DNA of 64,000 nucleotides from the NCBI GenBank assembly GCA_035568175.1, contig DATMON010000007.1:138198-202197 (forward strand), in the 5' to 3' direction. This document shows positions 44,567-52,942 of this stretch, piece by piece. How positions within the stretch are numbered: position 1 is the stretch's first letter; each line of letters opens with the position of its first letter. A program made the translations under genes and the position numbers. Source of the DNA: AV40 sp035568175. GTDB taxonomy: Bacteria > Verrucomicrobiota > Verrucomicrobiia > Chthoniobacterales > UBA10450. The notes below the pieces were generated by a model, which saw only the letters and a list, made by a program, of their open reading frames with translations, was not told the DNA's origin and made no database searches.

Positions 44567-44830
44567 ATGGCTGAGAACACGGAAACGTTGGATATCAAGC
44601 AGTTCCAGTTACACGGGAAGGACACTGGCAGCGCAGACGTCCAAGTCGCGCTGTTGACACGCCGGATCGGGGAACTGACCGAACATTTGAAAAGCCACGC
44701 CAAGGACCATTCTTCGCGCCGCGGCCTCCTGAAAATGGTGGCCCAGCGCCGGAGTTTGCTCGATTATTTGAGCCGGTCCCAAGCCGAACGCTATAAGAAG
44801 TTAATCGACGGCCTGAAACTGCGAAGATAG
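44567..44830 (+). CDS. rpsO: 30S ribosomal protein S15
   Basis: 87 residues, standard length. LHGKDTGSADVQVALLTRRIGELTEHL and KDHSSRRGLLKMVAQRRSLLDYL are the rRNA-binding helices. It binds 16S rRNA h20-h22 early in 30S assembly. The pairing rpsO-pnp is the classic bacterial order. No Shine-Dalgarno is seen before the ATG. Confidence 0.97.
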   Translation: MAENTETLDIKQFQLHGKDTGSADVQVALLTRRIGELTEHLKSHAKDHSSRRGLLKMVAQRRSLLDYLSRSQAERYKKLIDGLKLRR

Positions 44831-44839
44831 CAGGTTGGA

Positions 44840-44849
44840 TGTCGATCTT
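44840..44849 (-). repeat. Intergenic AAGATCGACA word in the rpsO-pnp gap
   Basis: Exact copy ten bases after the rpsO stop, in a non-coding leader. Confidence 0.85.
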
Positions 44850-44922
44850 AGCGTCCGCGTTTCAGTGCGACGCCGATTCGAAATTAAAAACGCGACTACC
44901 AGGTCGCCAGACACCTTGAATT

Positions 44923-44973
44923 TAGGTTTTAGGTCCGCCCGTCCCGCAGCCGCGGGATCGGAGCTAAAACCTA
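44923..44973 (+). promoter_or_regulatory. Nested hairpin in the rpsO-pnp leader
   Basis: The outer arms TAGGTTTTAG and CTAAAACCTA pair perfectly over ten bases; the inner arms TCCCGC and GCGGGA pair around AGCC. In E. coli and relatives a leader stem before pnp is cut by RNase III and then degraded by PNPase itself; this structure is placed to do the same, which is inference. Confidence 0.6.
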
Positions 44974-45018
44974 CAGTCAGGGTGACCGACCTGGAACTCG
45001 CACATCCAGGAAATTAAT

Positions 45019-47166
45019 ATGCAACAAAAGGTCACAGCCCAAATTGGCTCTAATCAGATATCTATTGAGACTGGCAGAATCGCCAAGCTCGCCGACGGCG
45101 CAGTCATCGTTTCGTGCGGCGACACGATGGTCTTAGTGAGCGCGGTCTCCGCCACCGCCATCAAGGAAGGACAGGATTACTTCCCGCTCACGGTCGATTA
45201 CCGTGAAAAAGCAGCCGCCGCTGGAAAATTTCCCGGCGGTTACTTCAAGCGCGAAGGACGTCCGACGGAAAAGGAAACTCTTACCTCGCGAATGATCGAC
45301 CGTCCGCTGCGTCCGTTATTCCCGCAGGGATATTTTTACGACACGCAGATCATCTCGATCTTGCTCAGCGCCGACGGCGAGAACGATCCCGACATTCTCG
45401 CGATCAACGGCGCATCGGCGGCGCTATCAGTTTCGGATATTCCGTTTGCCGGCCCGATCGGCGCCGTGCGCGTCGGTCGCGTTAACGGCCAGTTCGTCGC
45501 GAATCCGACTCACGCTGAACGCCAAGAAAGCGATCTCGATTTGGTTTACGTCGGCACCGAGAACGACGTCATCATGATTGAAGGCGCGGCCAACGAACTT
45601 CCCGAAGCCGATTTCGTGAAAGCGCTCGAGTTTGCACATGGACAGACCCGCGAAATGATTCGTATTCAAAAAGAACTCGCGACGCAGATTGCCAAATCAA
45701 AACGCGAGATGCCGCTGCTCAACGTCAAGCCGGAGCTGCTCGAAATCGCTTATCAAGTGGCGGGCGATCGGATCGAAGGCGCTCTTTACACGCCGGGCAA
45801 AGTCGCCCGCGCCAAAGCCGTGGAAGCTCTGCGTGAAGAAGTGAAGATGTCGATCCTGGAAAAACATCCGGAAACCGATGCCTTCTCAATCTCGCAAGCG
45901 TTCGATCACGTCCAGAAGAAGGCGTTTCGCAAAAGCATTCTCGAAAAACAGAAACGCATGGACGGCCGCGGTTATCAGGACTTGCGGCAAATCACTTGTG
46001 AAGTCGGAGTAATCCCGCGCGCGCATGGCTCGTCAATTTTTCAGCGCGGTGAAACCCAGGCGCTCGCCCTCGTGACGCTCGCGCCCATTGAAGAAGCACA
46101 AAACATCGACGCCTACGGTGGTGGAATAACTTCGAAGCGTTTCATTTTGCATTACAATTTTCCGCCGTTCAGTGTGGGCGAGACCGGTCGCACTGGTGGA
46201 CCAGGACGGCGCGAAATCGGGCACGGAGCATTAGCTGAGCGTTCATTGGAGCCGGTTGTGCCGGGCGAAAATGATTTTCGCTACGCGATTCGCATTTCAA
46301 GCGAAATCATGGAGTCAAACGGGTCGACCTCAATGGCGAGTGTGTGCGGCGGTATGCTCGCGCTCATGGATGCCGGCGTCCCCGTCAAAGGTATGGTCGC
46401 AGGAATTTCCGTCGGCCTCGTCACCGAACGTGGCGACGATCAACAACTAAAACGTTACGAACTGCTGACCGATATCATCGGTTCCGAAGATCACTTCGGC
46501 GACATGGACTTCAAACTGTGCGGCACCGACAACGGCGTGACCGGTTTTCAACTCGACCTGAAACTTCCCGGTGTCAGCCACAAAATCATGGGCGAGGCAA
46601 TCGGACGCGCGAAAGAAGCGCGCACGAAGATTCTCGGCATCATGCGCAGCGCGCTCGATAAACCGCGTGCGGAGCTGTCGAAGTACGCCCCGCGCATTGA
46701 GACGATTAAAATCAATCCGGAGAAAATCGGTGCTCTCATCGGCCCCGGCGGCAAGACCATCAAAGGCATTGTCGCGGAAACCGGCGCCGAGATTAACATC
46801 GAAGACGATGGCTCAGTGCACATCTATGCCACCAGCGGCGAATCAATGGCGCGTGCCAAGGAAATCATCGGCGGCATGGCGAAGGAGATCGAGATCGGTC
46901 AAACCTATCAAGGCCGCGTCGTATCGATAAAAGAGTTCGGCGCTTTCGTCGAAGTTTTGCCAGGCAAGGACGGTCTCGTCCACATTTCTGAGCTGGCCGA
47001 TTTCCGAGTCAAACGCACCGAAGACGTCGTCAAAATCGGCGACATGATCTGGGTCAAATGCATCGGGATCGATGACAAAGGCCGGGTCAAACTCTCGCGC
47101 AAAGCCGCGTTGAAGGAACGGGCCGAAAAAGAGACTGGGCAGCCGGCCCCAGCCGAGACGCACTGA
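45019..47166 (+). CDS. pnp: Polynucleotide phosphorylase
   Basis: 715 residues, full length. Two RNase PH domains (about 10-225 and 310-545), the second opened by RMDGRGYQDLRQITCEVGVIP and carrying SSIFQRGETQAL; the first includes IDRPLRPLFPQGY. Then a KH domain (KINPEKIGALIGPGGKTIKGI, about 560-620) and an S1 domain (YQGRVVSIKEFGAFVEVLPG and LVHISELAD, about 625-700). It degrades RNA 3'-to-5' using phosphate and acts in the degradosome. Preceded by a hairpin leader. Confidence 0.97.
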   Translation: MQQKVTAQIGSNQISIETGRIAKLADGAVIVSCGDTMVLVSAVSATAIKEGQDYFPLTVDYREKAAAAGKFPGGYFKREGRPTEKETLTSRMIDRPLRPLFPQGYFYDTQIISILLSADGENDPDILAINGASAALSVSDIPFAGPIGAVRVGRVNGQFVANPTHAERQESDLDLVYVGTENDVIMIEGAANELPEADFVKALEFAHGQTREMIRIQKELATQIAKSKREMPLLNVKPELLEIAYQVAGDRIEGALYTPGKVARAKAVEALREEVKMSILEKHPETDAFSISQAFDHVQKKAFRKSILEKQKRMDGRGYQDLRQITCEVGVIPRAHGSSIFQRGETQALALVTLAPIEEAQNIDAYGGGITSKRFILHYNFPPFSVGETGRTGGPGRREIGHGALAERSLEPVVPGENDFRYAIRISSEIMESNGSTSMASVCGGMLALMDAGVPVKGMVAGISVGLVTERGDDQQLKRYELLTDIIGSEDHFGDMDFKLCGTDNGVTGFQLDLKLPGVSHKIMGEAIGRAKEARTKILGIMRSALDKPRAELSKYAPRIETIKINPEKIGALIGPGGKTIKGIVAETGAEINIEDDGSVHIYATSGESMARAKEIIGGMAKEIEIGQTYQGRVVSIKEFGAFVEVLPGKDGLVHISELADFRVKRTEDVVKIGDMIWVKCIGIDDKGRVKLSRKAALKERAEKETGQPAPAETH

Positions 47167-47211
47167 TTCTTCTGTTGTTATTCCGAATGAAGTGAAGAAT
47201 TTCGCTTCGTC

Positions 47212-48459
47212 GTGAAAGCTGGATTCGTTGAAAAACTAATCGGTCGCCTAGGCAAGATCGGGCCGGAGGAAGTGCAGAATTATTTTCTGCGCCTGGCGCA
47301 GGAGAAAGGTTTTCTCGAGACGGTTTTCAATTCCATCCAGGAAGGAATCATCGTCACCGATTCAAAAGGGCGAATCACTTATCTCAACAACGCAGCCTGC
47401 CAATTGTTCGGATTGGAAGCGGAGGATTCGCTCGGAAAACGTTTGGACGAGCGCGTTCGAGGGCTGGATTGGAACGCTCTCTCGCGTGAATCCGCAGTCA
47501 GCCGCGACATGGAGATCTTCTATCCGTCCAATCGCTTCATCAATTTTTACAGCGTTCCTCTCGTGATCGAACGACAGCCGACGGAAAGCAAAGTCGATCA
47601 GCCTTCGGTCGCCGCAATGGCTTCCGAAGCGACTGGCAACGACAAGATCGACATCTCGGGCGAACGGGTCGGACATGCGATCATTTTGCGCGATATTACT
47701 GAAAGTCGGCGCAGCGAGCAGCAAACGATCGAATCCGAGCGATTAAACGCTCTGACTTTGCTTGCCGCCGGAGTTGCGCACGAGATCGGCAATCCGCTCA
47801 ATTCGCTCAATATTCATTTGCAACTGATCGAACGCGAAGCGCGCAAGCTTGACGGCGCAAAAGGCGCCGAACTTCAAGAATCGGTGGAAATAGCGCGCGC
47901 CGAGATTAACCGGCTCGATTCGATCATCAGTCAATTCCTGCGCGCGATTCGTCCAACGCGTCCTCGGCTTCGCCCGGAAAACATTAATTCAATCGTCGAA
48001 GAAGCAGTTCGCTTTTTCGCGCTCGAAATCAAAGACCGCGACATCGTGGTCGAGCAGGAATTGCGCTCCGATCTCCCATTGCTCGAGCTCGACCGCGACC
48101 AGATGAAACAAGCGTTTTACAACGTGATCAAAAATAGCTTCGACGCGATGAAGAGCCGCGGAATCTTGCGGATCCGCACCGACATGGACGAATCGCATGT
48201 GATTGTACGTTTCACCGATACCGGTGGCGGAATTTCCGCGGAGAATTTGAGTCGCGTGTTCGAACCCTATTTCACAACCAAGACCAGCGGGACCGGACTG
48301 GGGCTTTTGATTGTTCGCCGAATTGTGCGCGAGCACGGCGGCGAGTTGTCGATCGAAAGCAGTGAAGGTAAAGGACTCACGTTGACGATTCGTCTGCCCC
48401 ACGTTGCCAGGCGCATTCGCATGCTCGAGGCGGGAGATACAAAATCGAGCGTAAACTGA
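47212..48459 (+). CDS. PAS-domain sensor histidine kinase (NtrB-like)
   Basis: 415 residues from a GTG. A PAS domain (about 35-150; ETVFNSIQEGIIVTDSKGRI and NNAACQLFGLE) is followed by a HisKA domain with the phospho-His in AAGVAHEIGNPLNSL, and the HATPase_c part with N box VIKNSFDAM, G1 FTDTGGGIS, F box FEPYFTTK and G2 GTGLGLLI. It has no membrane span, so a cytoplasmic signal is likely. The sigma-54-type response regulator 3 kb further on (51512) is the probable partner. Confidence 0.9.
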   Translation: MKAGFVEKLIGRLGKIGPEEVQNYFLRLAQEKGFLETVFNSIQEGIIVTDSKGRITYLNNAACQLFGLEAEDSLGKRLDERVRGLDWNALSRESAVSRDMEIFYPSNRFINFYSVPLVIERQPTESKVDQPSVAAMASEATGNDKIDISGERVGHAIILRDITESRRSEQQTIESERLNALTLLAAGVAHEIGNPLNSLNIHLQLIEREARKLDGAKGAELQESVEIARAEINRLDSIISQFLRAIRPTRPRLRPENINSIVEEAVRFFALEIKDRDIVVEQELRSDLPLLELDRDQMKQAFYNVIKNSFDAMKSRGILRIRTDMDESHVIVRFTDTGGGISAENLSRVFEPYFTTKTSGTGLGLLIVRRIVREHGGELSIESSEGKGLTLTIRLPHVARRIRMLEAGDTKSSVN

Positions 48460-50625
48460 ATGGCGAAGCCGAGCACAACAAAGGCAGACAAAAATTCGCA
48501 ACGGATCTGGCTCTTCAGTCTCGCTCTGATCGTTGCCACCGCTCTAGCTTATCTGCCGGCATGGAACGGCAAACCGATTTGGGATGATAACTCACACATT
48601 ACCCAACCGGAACTGCGGTCCTGGCATGGTTTGGTTCAGATCTGGACGCAGGTTGGAGCGACGCAACAATATTATCCGCTTGTTCACAGCATCTTCTGGA
48701 TCGAGCAAAAACTTTGGGGCGATTCGGTTCTCGGCTATCACCTGGTCAACATTCTCCTTCACGCTCTGGGCGCGGTCGTTTTGCTCCAGATTTTATTGCG
48801 CCTGAAGGTTCCGGGCGCGTGGCTGGCTGCCGGATTATTTGCTCTTCATCCTGTTCAAGTCGAATCGGTCGCCTGGATTTCGGAAATCAAGAACACGCTC
48901 TCCGGTTTGTTTTTTTTCTGCTCGATTCTCGCTTACCTCAATTTCGATCAGAACAGAAGTCGAGTCGCATACTTCGGGTCGCTCGCTCTTTTTCTTTTCG
49001 GTTTGATGTGCAAGACAGTCATTGCGCCCTTACCCGCCATAATTCTGGTGGTCCTGTGGTGGAGACGAGGTCGGCTTCGGCTGCGCGATGACGTCGTGCC
49101 GTTGTTGCCGTTCTTTGGTCTCGGGATCGGCGCCGGACTTTTCACTATTTGGGTGGAACGAACTTTTGTCGGCGCCCAGGGTAGTGCCTTCACCCTGTCG
49201 ATTTTACAGCGCTGCCTGATCGCTGCGCGCGACTTTTGGTTTTATCTGTTTAAGCTGCTTTGGCCGGCGAAGCTGACGTTTATTTATCCGCGTTGGCAGG
49301 TCGGTCGCGCCGTTTGGTGGCAATACCTCTTCCTGCTGGCGCTCGTTCTATTGCTCGGAGTTCTTTGGCGACTGAGAAAAAATTTCCGGGCGCCACTTGC
49401 CGCCACTCTTGTTTTTCTCGGCCTGGTTTTCCCGGCGCTCGGCTTCGTCAACGTCTATCCGTTTCTTTATTCTTTTGTCGCCGATCACTTCCAATACCTT
49501 GCCTGCGCTGGTCCCCTAACATTGGTCGCCGCCGGAATCTCGATGGCGCTCGATTCCTTGGCGCTCGAAAAAATTTTCCTCCGACCGACGGTTTACACGG
49601 CGGTCCTGTTGACGCTCGGATTATTGAGCTGGCGTCAATGTCGTGACTATCGCGACATTGAAACCCTTTGGCGGACCACGATCGCGCGGAATCCTGATTG
49701 TTGGATGGCGTACAGCAACCTCGGCTCGTTTCTGTCCGGGCGTGGCAACGTCGATGAAGCCATCCGAGATTTTCGAAAAGCACTCGAACTCCGGCCGGAC
49801 CAGAGTAAAGACCACAACAATCTCGGTAAGGCGCTGATAGAAAAAGGTTGGATCGCTGAAGCAATGGACCATTTTCAAACCGCCCTCCGGATTTCTCCTG
49901 ACGATCCGGACACAGAGACCAACATTGGAGCAGCCTTGCTCCAACAGGGCGATGTGGATGGAGCAATATCTCATCTGCGGCCAGCGGTTGAAAGGTGGCC
50001 GCGTCACGCGCAAGCGCACATCAATCTCGGCAACGCCTTACTGCAGAAACGAGAGGCCGACGCCGCGATCGCCGAGTACCGCAAGACCCTTGAGCTTCCT
50101 TTCGATCACGCCGAGACCCTTTACAGCATCGGCAACGCACTCCGTCAGAAAGGCGATGTCGAGGAAGCGATCATTCAGTATCGCACGGCGATCGGATTGC
50201 GCCCCGACTACGCCAATGCTCATAACAACCTGGCTAATTCCCTTCGCCAAATAGGGCGGATAGAAGAAGCCGTGCCCGAATACGAAGCGGCATTGAAAAG
50301 CGAACCCGATTCCATTCTCGCCCAAAACAATCTCGCCTGGTTACTGGCCACCTCTTCGAACGCCTCCGTCCGCGATGGCGCCAAAGCTGTCCGGCTCGCC
50401 GAGCAGGCGAATCGATTAACCCGCGGCAGCGATCCGATAATTCTACACACGCTGGCCGCTGCCTACGCAGAAAACAGCCAATTTCCCGAAGCGGTCGAAG
50501 CCGCTCAACACGCGCTCGAAATTGCCGATGCCAACGGCATCACTTCACTGGCCGAATCGCTCCGCAATAAACTTGCGCTTTACCAGGCCGGATCGGCCTA
50601 CCACGAAACATCGGCGACGCGGTAA
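48460..50625 (+). CDS. PMT/TMTC-like membrane protein with tetratricopeptide repeats
   Basis: 721 residues. The N-terminal half has about ten hydrophobic segments and begins like GT-C O-mannosyltransferases (AYLPAWNGKPIWDDNSHITQPELR, containing an acidic DD pair in the first external loop). Residues about 405-665 hold six or seven TPR units (e.g. WMAYSNLGSFLSGRGNVDEA, DHNNLGKALIEKGWIAEA, AHINLGNALLQKREADAA, ETLYSIGNALRQKGDVEE). This combination matches the animal TMTC proteins, which mannosylate secreted proteins, and similar bacterial proteins of unproven activity. It starts directly after the histidine kinase stop. Confidence 0.8.
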   Translation: MAKPSTTKADKNSQRIWLFSLALIVATALAYLPAWNGKPIWDDNSHITQPELRSWHGLVQIWTQVGATQQYYPLVHSIFWIEQKLWGDSVLGYHLVNILLHALGAVVLLQILLRLKVPGAWLAAGLFALHPVQVESVAWISEIKNTLSGLFFFCSILAYLNFDQNRSRVAYFGSLALFLFGLMCKTVIAPLPAIILVVLWWRRGRLRLRDDVVPLLPFFGLGIGAGLFTIWVERTFVGAQGSAFTLSILQRCLIAARDFWFYLFKLLWPAKLTFIYPRWQVGRAVWWQYLFLLALVLLLGVLWRLRKNFRAPLAATLVFLGLVFPALGFVNVYPFLYSFVADHFQYLACAGPLTLVAAGISMALDSLALEKIFLRPTVYTAVLLTLGLLSWRQCRDYRDIETLWRTTIARNPDCWMAYSNLGSFLSGRGNVDEAIRDFRKALELRPDQSKDHNNLGKALIEKGWIAEAMDHFQTALRISPDDPDTETNIGAALLQQGDVDGAISHLRPAVERWPRHAQAHINLGNALLQKREADAAIAEYRKTLELPFDHAETLYSIGNALRQKGDVEEAIIQYRTAIGLRPDYANAHNNLANSLRQIGRIEEAVPEYEAALKSEPDSILAQNNLAWLLATSSNASVRDGAKAVRLAEQANRLTRGSDPIILHTLAAAYAENSQFPEAVEAAQHALEIADANGITSLAESLRNKLALYQAGSAYHETSATR

Positions 50626-50637
50626 TCCGCGATTATT

Positions 50638-51393
50638 TTAGGAAACAACGCCGACGGCCGAGCCGATGTAATCGTCGTCGGTCAATTGTTGGAGCATAAA
50701 ATCGGCAACGTCGGCCCGCGCGATCCGATTCGTCCAGAGATAATTCCCCATGTTGCGGCCATGTCGATATTTGCTGCGCGCCGGCGCGTTCGTCAGCACC
50801 GCCGGACGCACGATCACCCAATCGGTATCGCTTTCCTCGATTAATTTTTCCTGGCGAACCTTGTCGTAGAAAATGAAAGGCAAAAGCAGCGGAACAACAA
50901 AGAATGTGAAAAGCAAACCGAGCCGGCCCACGCTGTTTCCAACCCCGAGCGAACTTTCGCAAACGAGCCGTGGCACGTTACACGTTTTCATCGCGCGAAG
51001 AATATTGGCGGTGCCATTCGATGCGACGCGGTTGGGATAAGAAAAGCGCTTTGTCCCGAGCGCGCAAAGGACCGCGCTTTGTCCGCGCATCGCCGATTCG
51101 ACCGAATCGTAATCGTGCACATTGCCTTGGACGACGCGCAGGTTTGGGTGCTCCAGCGTCAACTTCTCCGGTTTTCGTGCCAGCGCCGTCACCTGATGAC
51201 CTTGTTCCAACGCCTGCCGCACAAGTTCGCGGCCCGTTCCACCGGTCGCGCCAATAATCAAAATCCGCAGCCTATTTCCCCAGCCGCGCGAAATCGATTT
51301 GGTCGTCTTCCGCTGCGGCGCTTTCCGCGCTAGCAAGATCGACAGCAAAATTGCGTATGGGATTAAGACAAAGAGGATAAGCTTCAACAGCAT
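50638..51393 (-). CDS. NAD(P)-binding Rossmann protein (atypical SDR)
   Basis: 251 residues. A short N-terminal hydrophobic segment (LILFVLIPYAILLSILLA) precedes a Rossmann domain opened by ILIIGATGGTGRELVRQALEQG, the T-G-x-x-G variant typical of NAD(P)H-binding SDR-a (NmrA-like, YhfK-like) proteins. Later VCESSLGVG and WVIVRPAVL are as in the family. The lysine-tyrosine catalytic pair is not evident, so it may be a redox sensor or bind NADPH without turnover. Confidence 0.8.
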   Translation of the reverse strand: MLLKLILFVLIPYAILLSILLARKAPQRKTTKSISRGWGNRLRILIIGATGGTGRELVRQALEQGHQVTALARKPEKLTLEHPNLRVVQGNVHDYDSVESAMRGQSAVLCALGTKRFSYPNRVASNGTANILRAMKTCNVPRLVCESSLGVGNSVGRLGLLFTFFVVPLLLPFIFYDKVRQEKLIEESDTDWVIVRPAVLTNAPARSKYRHGRNMGNYLWTNRIARADVADFMLQQLTDDDYIGSAVGVVS

Positions 51394-51511
51394 GGTTCGA
51401 TTTAATTTTTATCGGGCGCCAAGTGGCTTGAGTAGAATTATCTTTCCTAATTGAGAGATCGGCCGATTGAGTGAGAATAAATGGCGCACTCGCCCAGCCC
51501 GAAAGTTATTC

Positions 51512-52942
51512 ATGGATTCCATCCAGCCCATCATCCTGATCGTTGATGACGAAAAACATACCCGGGACGGACTGCGCCGCCTGCTCGAAAACGATTACGA
51601 TGTTTACGTTGCGGGCGACATCGCCAGCGCAATGAATGTTCTCGAACGGGAGCATGTCGATCTTCTCCTGACCGATCTGCGCCTCGGCGCCGAAGATGGC
51701 ATGCAATTGATCGATCGCGCGCTGAAAATGCCGCACCCGCCAATTTGCATCATGATGACGGCCTACGGCTCAGTCGACACTGCGGTGGAGGCGATGAAAC
51801 GCGGTGCCTACGATTTCGTGACCAAGCCGCTTAATCTCGACAAGGTCGAAATGCTGATCGCGCGCGCGCTGCGCGACAGGAAACTCGAGCAGGAGAATCA
51901 AACGCTCCGGCAACAGGTCGACGAACGTTACCGACTGGAAAACATGATCGGCGATTCGCCGGCGCTGCACGAAGTGCTGGATACAATTCGCCAAGTCGCG
52001 CCTTCATCGGCGAACGTCTTGATCGAAGGCGAAAGCGGCACCGGAAAAGAGTTGGCCGCACACGCGCTTCACAATTTAAGCAGACGCAACAAAGCGAAAT
52101 TTGTCGCCGTCCATTGCGCCGCGCTCTCGCCCACATTGCTCGAGAGCGAATTATTCGGTCACGAAAAGGGCGCGTTCACCGGCGCGCATGAACGAAGGAT
52201 CGGGCGATTCGAGCAAGCGAGCGGCGGCACAATTTTTTTGGACGAAGTGGCCGAAATCCCGGCGGCGACGCAAGTAAAGTTATTGCGCGTGATCAGTGAA
52301 GAGCGCGCGTTTGAGCGTGTGGGTGGCAATCAAACTCTGCGAGCAGATGTGCGGCTAATCGCGGCGACTAACAAAAATCTCGAGCAGCTCGTAAAGGAAG
52401 GAAAATTCCGGGACGATTTGTATTTTCGGCTCAACGTGGTGCGGATCGTCATGCCGCCGTTGCGCGAGCGCAAAGATGATATTCCGTTATTGGTGCGCGC
52501 GTTTCTGCGGCAATTTTCCAAAGCAAACAACAAAGAAATTGTCGACCTTACGGGCGAAGCGATGAACGCGCTCCTCACTTACAACTGGCCGGGCAACGTC
52601 CGCGAGTTACGCACCGCAATCGAACACGGCGTTGTCATGGCAACGGGAGCGAAGATCACACTTCGAGATTTGCCTTCGGCTTTGCGACAAGCAGCCGCCG
52701 CTACACTTCCGCGTGGTATTTCGGCGGCTAAAGCGTTCGGTGAAAAAGCCAGCCCGCTCGATCTTCACGAAACGGAACGCAAACTCATCTTACAGGCATT
52801 AGCGACAACGAATGGAAACGTGACCGCGGCTGCGAAAAAACTCGGGATCAGCCGACGGACGTTGCATCGCAAAATCAATGAAATGAACGCCATAGAAAAA
52901 GAACCTGCGCCCAGGACCAGGCACGCATCAAATGCCGGGTAG
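51512..52942 (+). CDS. Sigma-54-dependent response regulator, NtrC type
   Basis: About 476 residues from ATG 51512 (frame open to 51467). Receiver domain at 1-130 (IILIVDDEKHTRDG, phospho-acceptor Asp in LLLTDLRLG, about residue 55), AAA+ domain with Walker A GESGTGKE, the sigma-54 loop GAFTGA in HEKGAFTGAHERR, Walker B GGTIFLDEV and the R-finger region, and a Fis-type helix-turn-helix at the C-terminus (NVTAAAKKLGISRRTLHRKI). It opens sigma-54 promoters when phosphorylated. AAGATCGACA in antisense at 51655. Confidence 0.95.
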   Translation: MDSIQPIILIVDDEKHTRDGLRRLLENDYDVYVAGDIASAMNVLEREHVDLLLTDLRLGAEDGMQLIDRALKMPHPPICIMMTAYGSVDTAVEAMKRGAYDFVTKPLNLDKVEMLIARALRDRKLEQENQTLRQQVDERYRLENMIGDSPALHEVLDTIRQVAPSSANVLIEGESGTGKELAAHALHNLSRRNKAKFVAVHCAALSPTLLESELFGHEKGAFTGAHERRIGRFEQASGGTIFLDEVAEIPAATQVKLLRVISEERAFERVGGNQTLRADVRLIAATNKNLEQLVKEGKFRDDLYFRLNVVRIVMPPLRERKDDIPLLVRAFLRQFSKANNKEIVDLTGEAMNALLTYNWPGNVRELRTAIEHGVVMATGAKITLRDLPSALRQAAAATLPRGISAAKAFGEKASPLDLHETERKLILQALATTNGNVTAAAKKLGISRRTLHRKINEMNAIEKEPAPRTRHASNAG

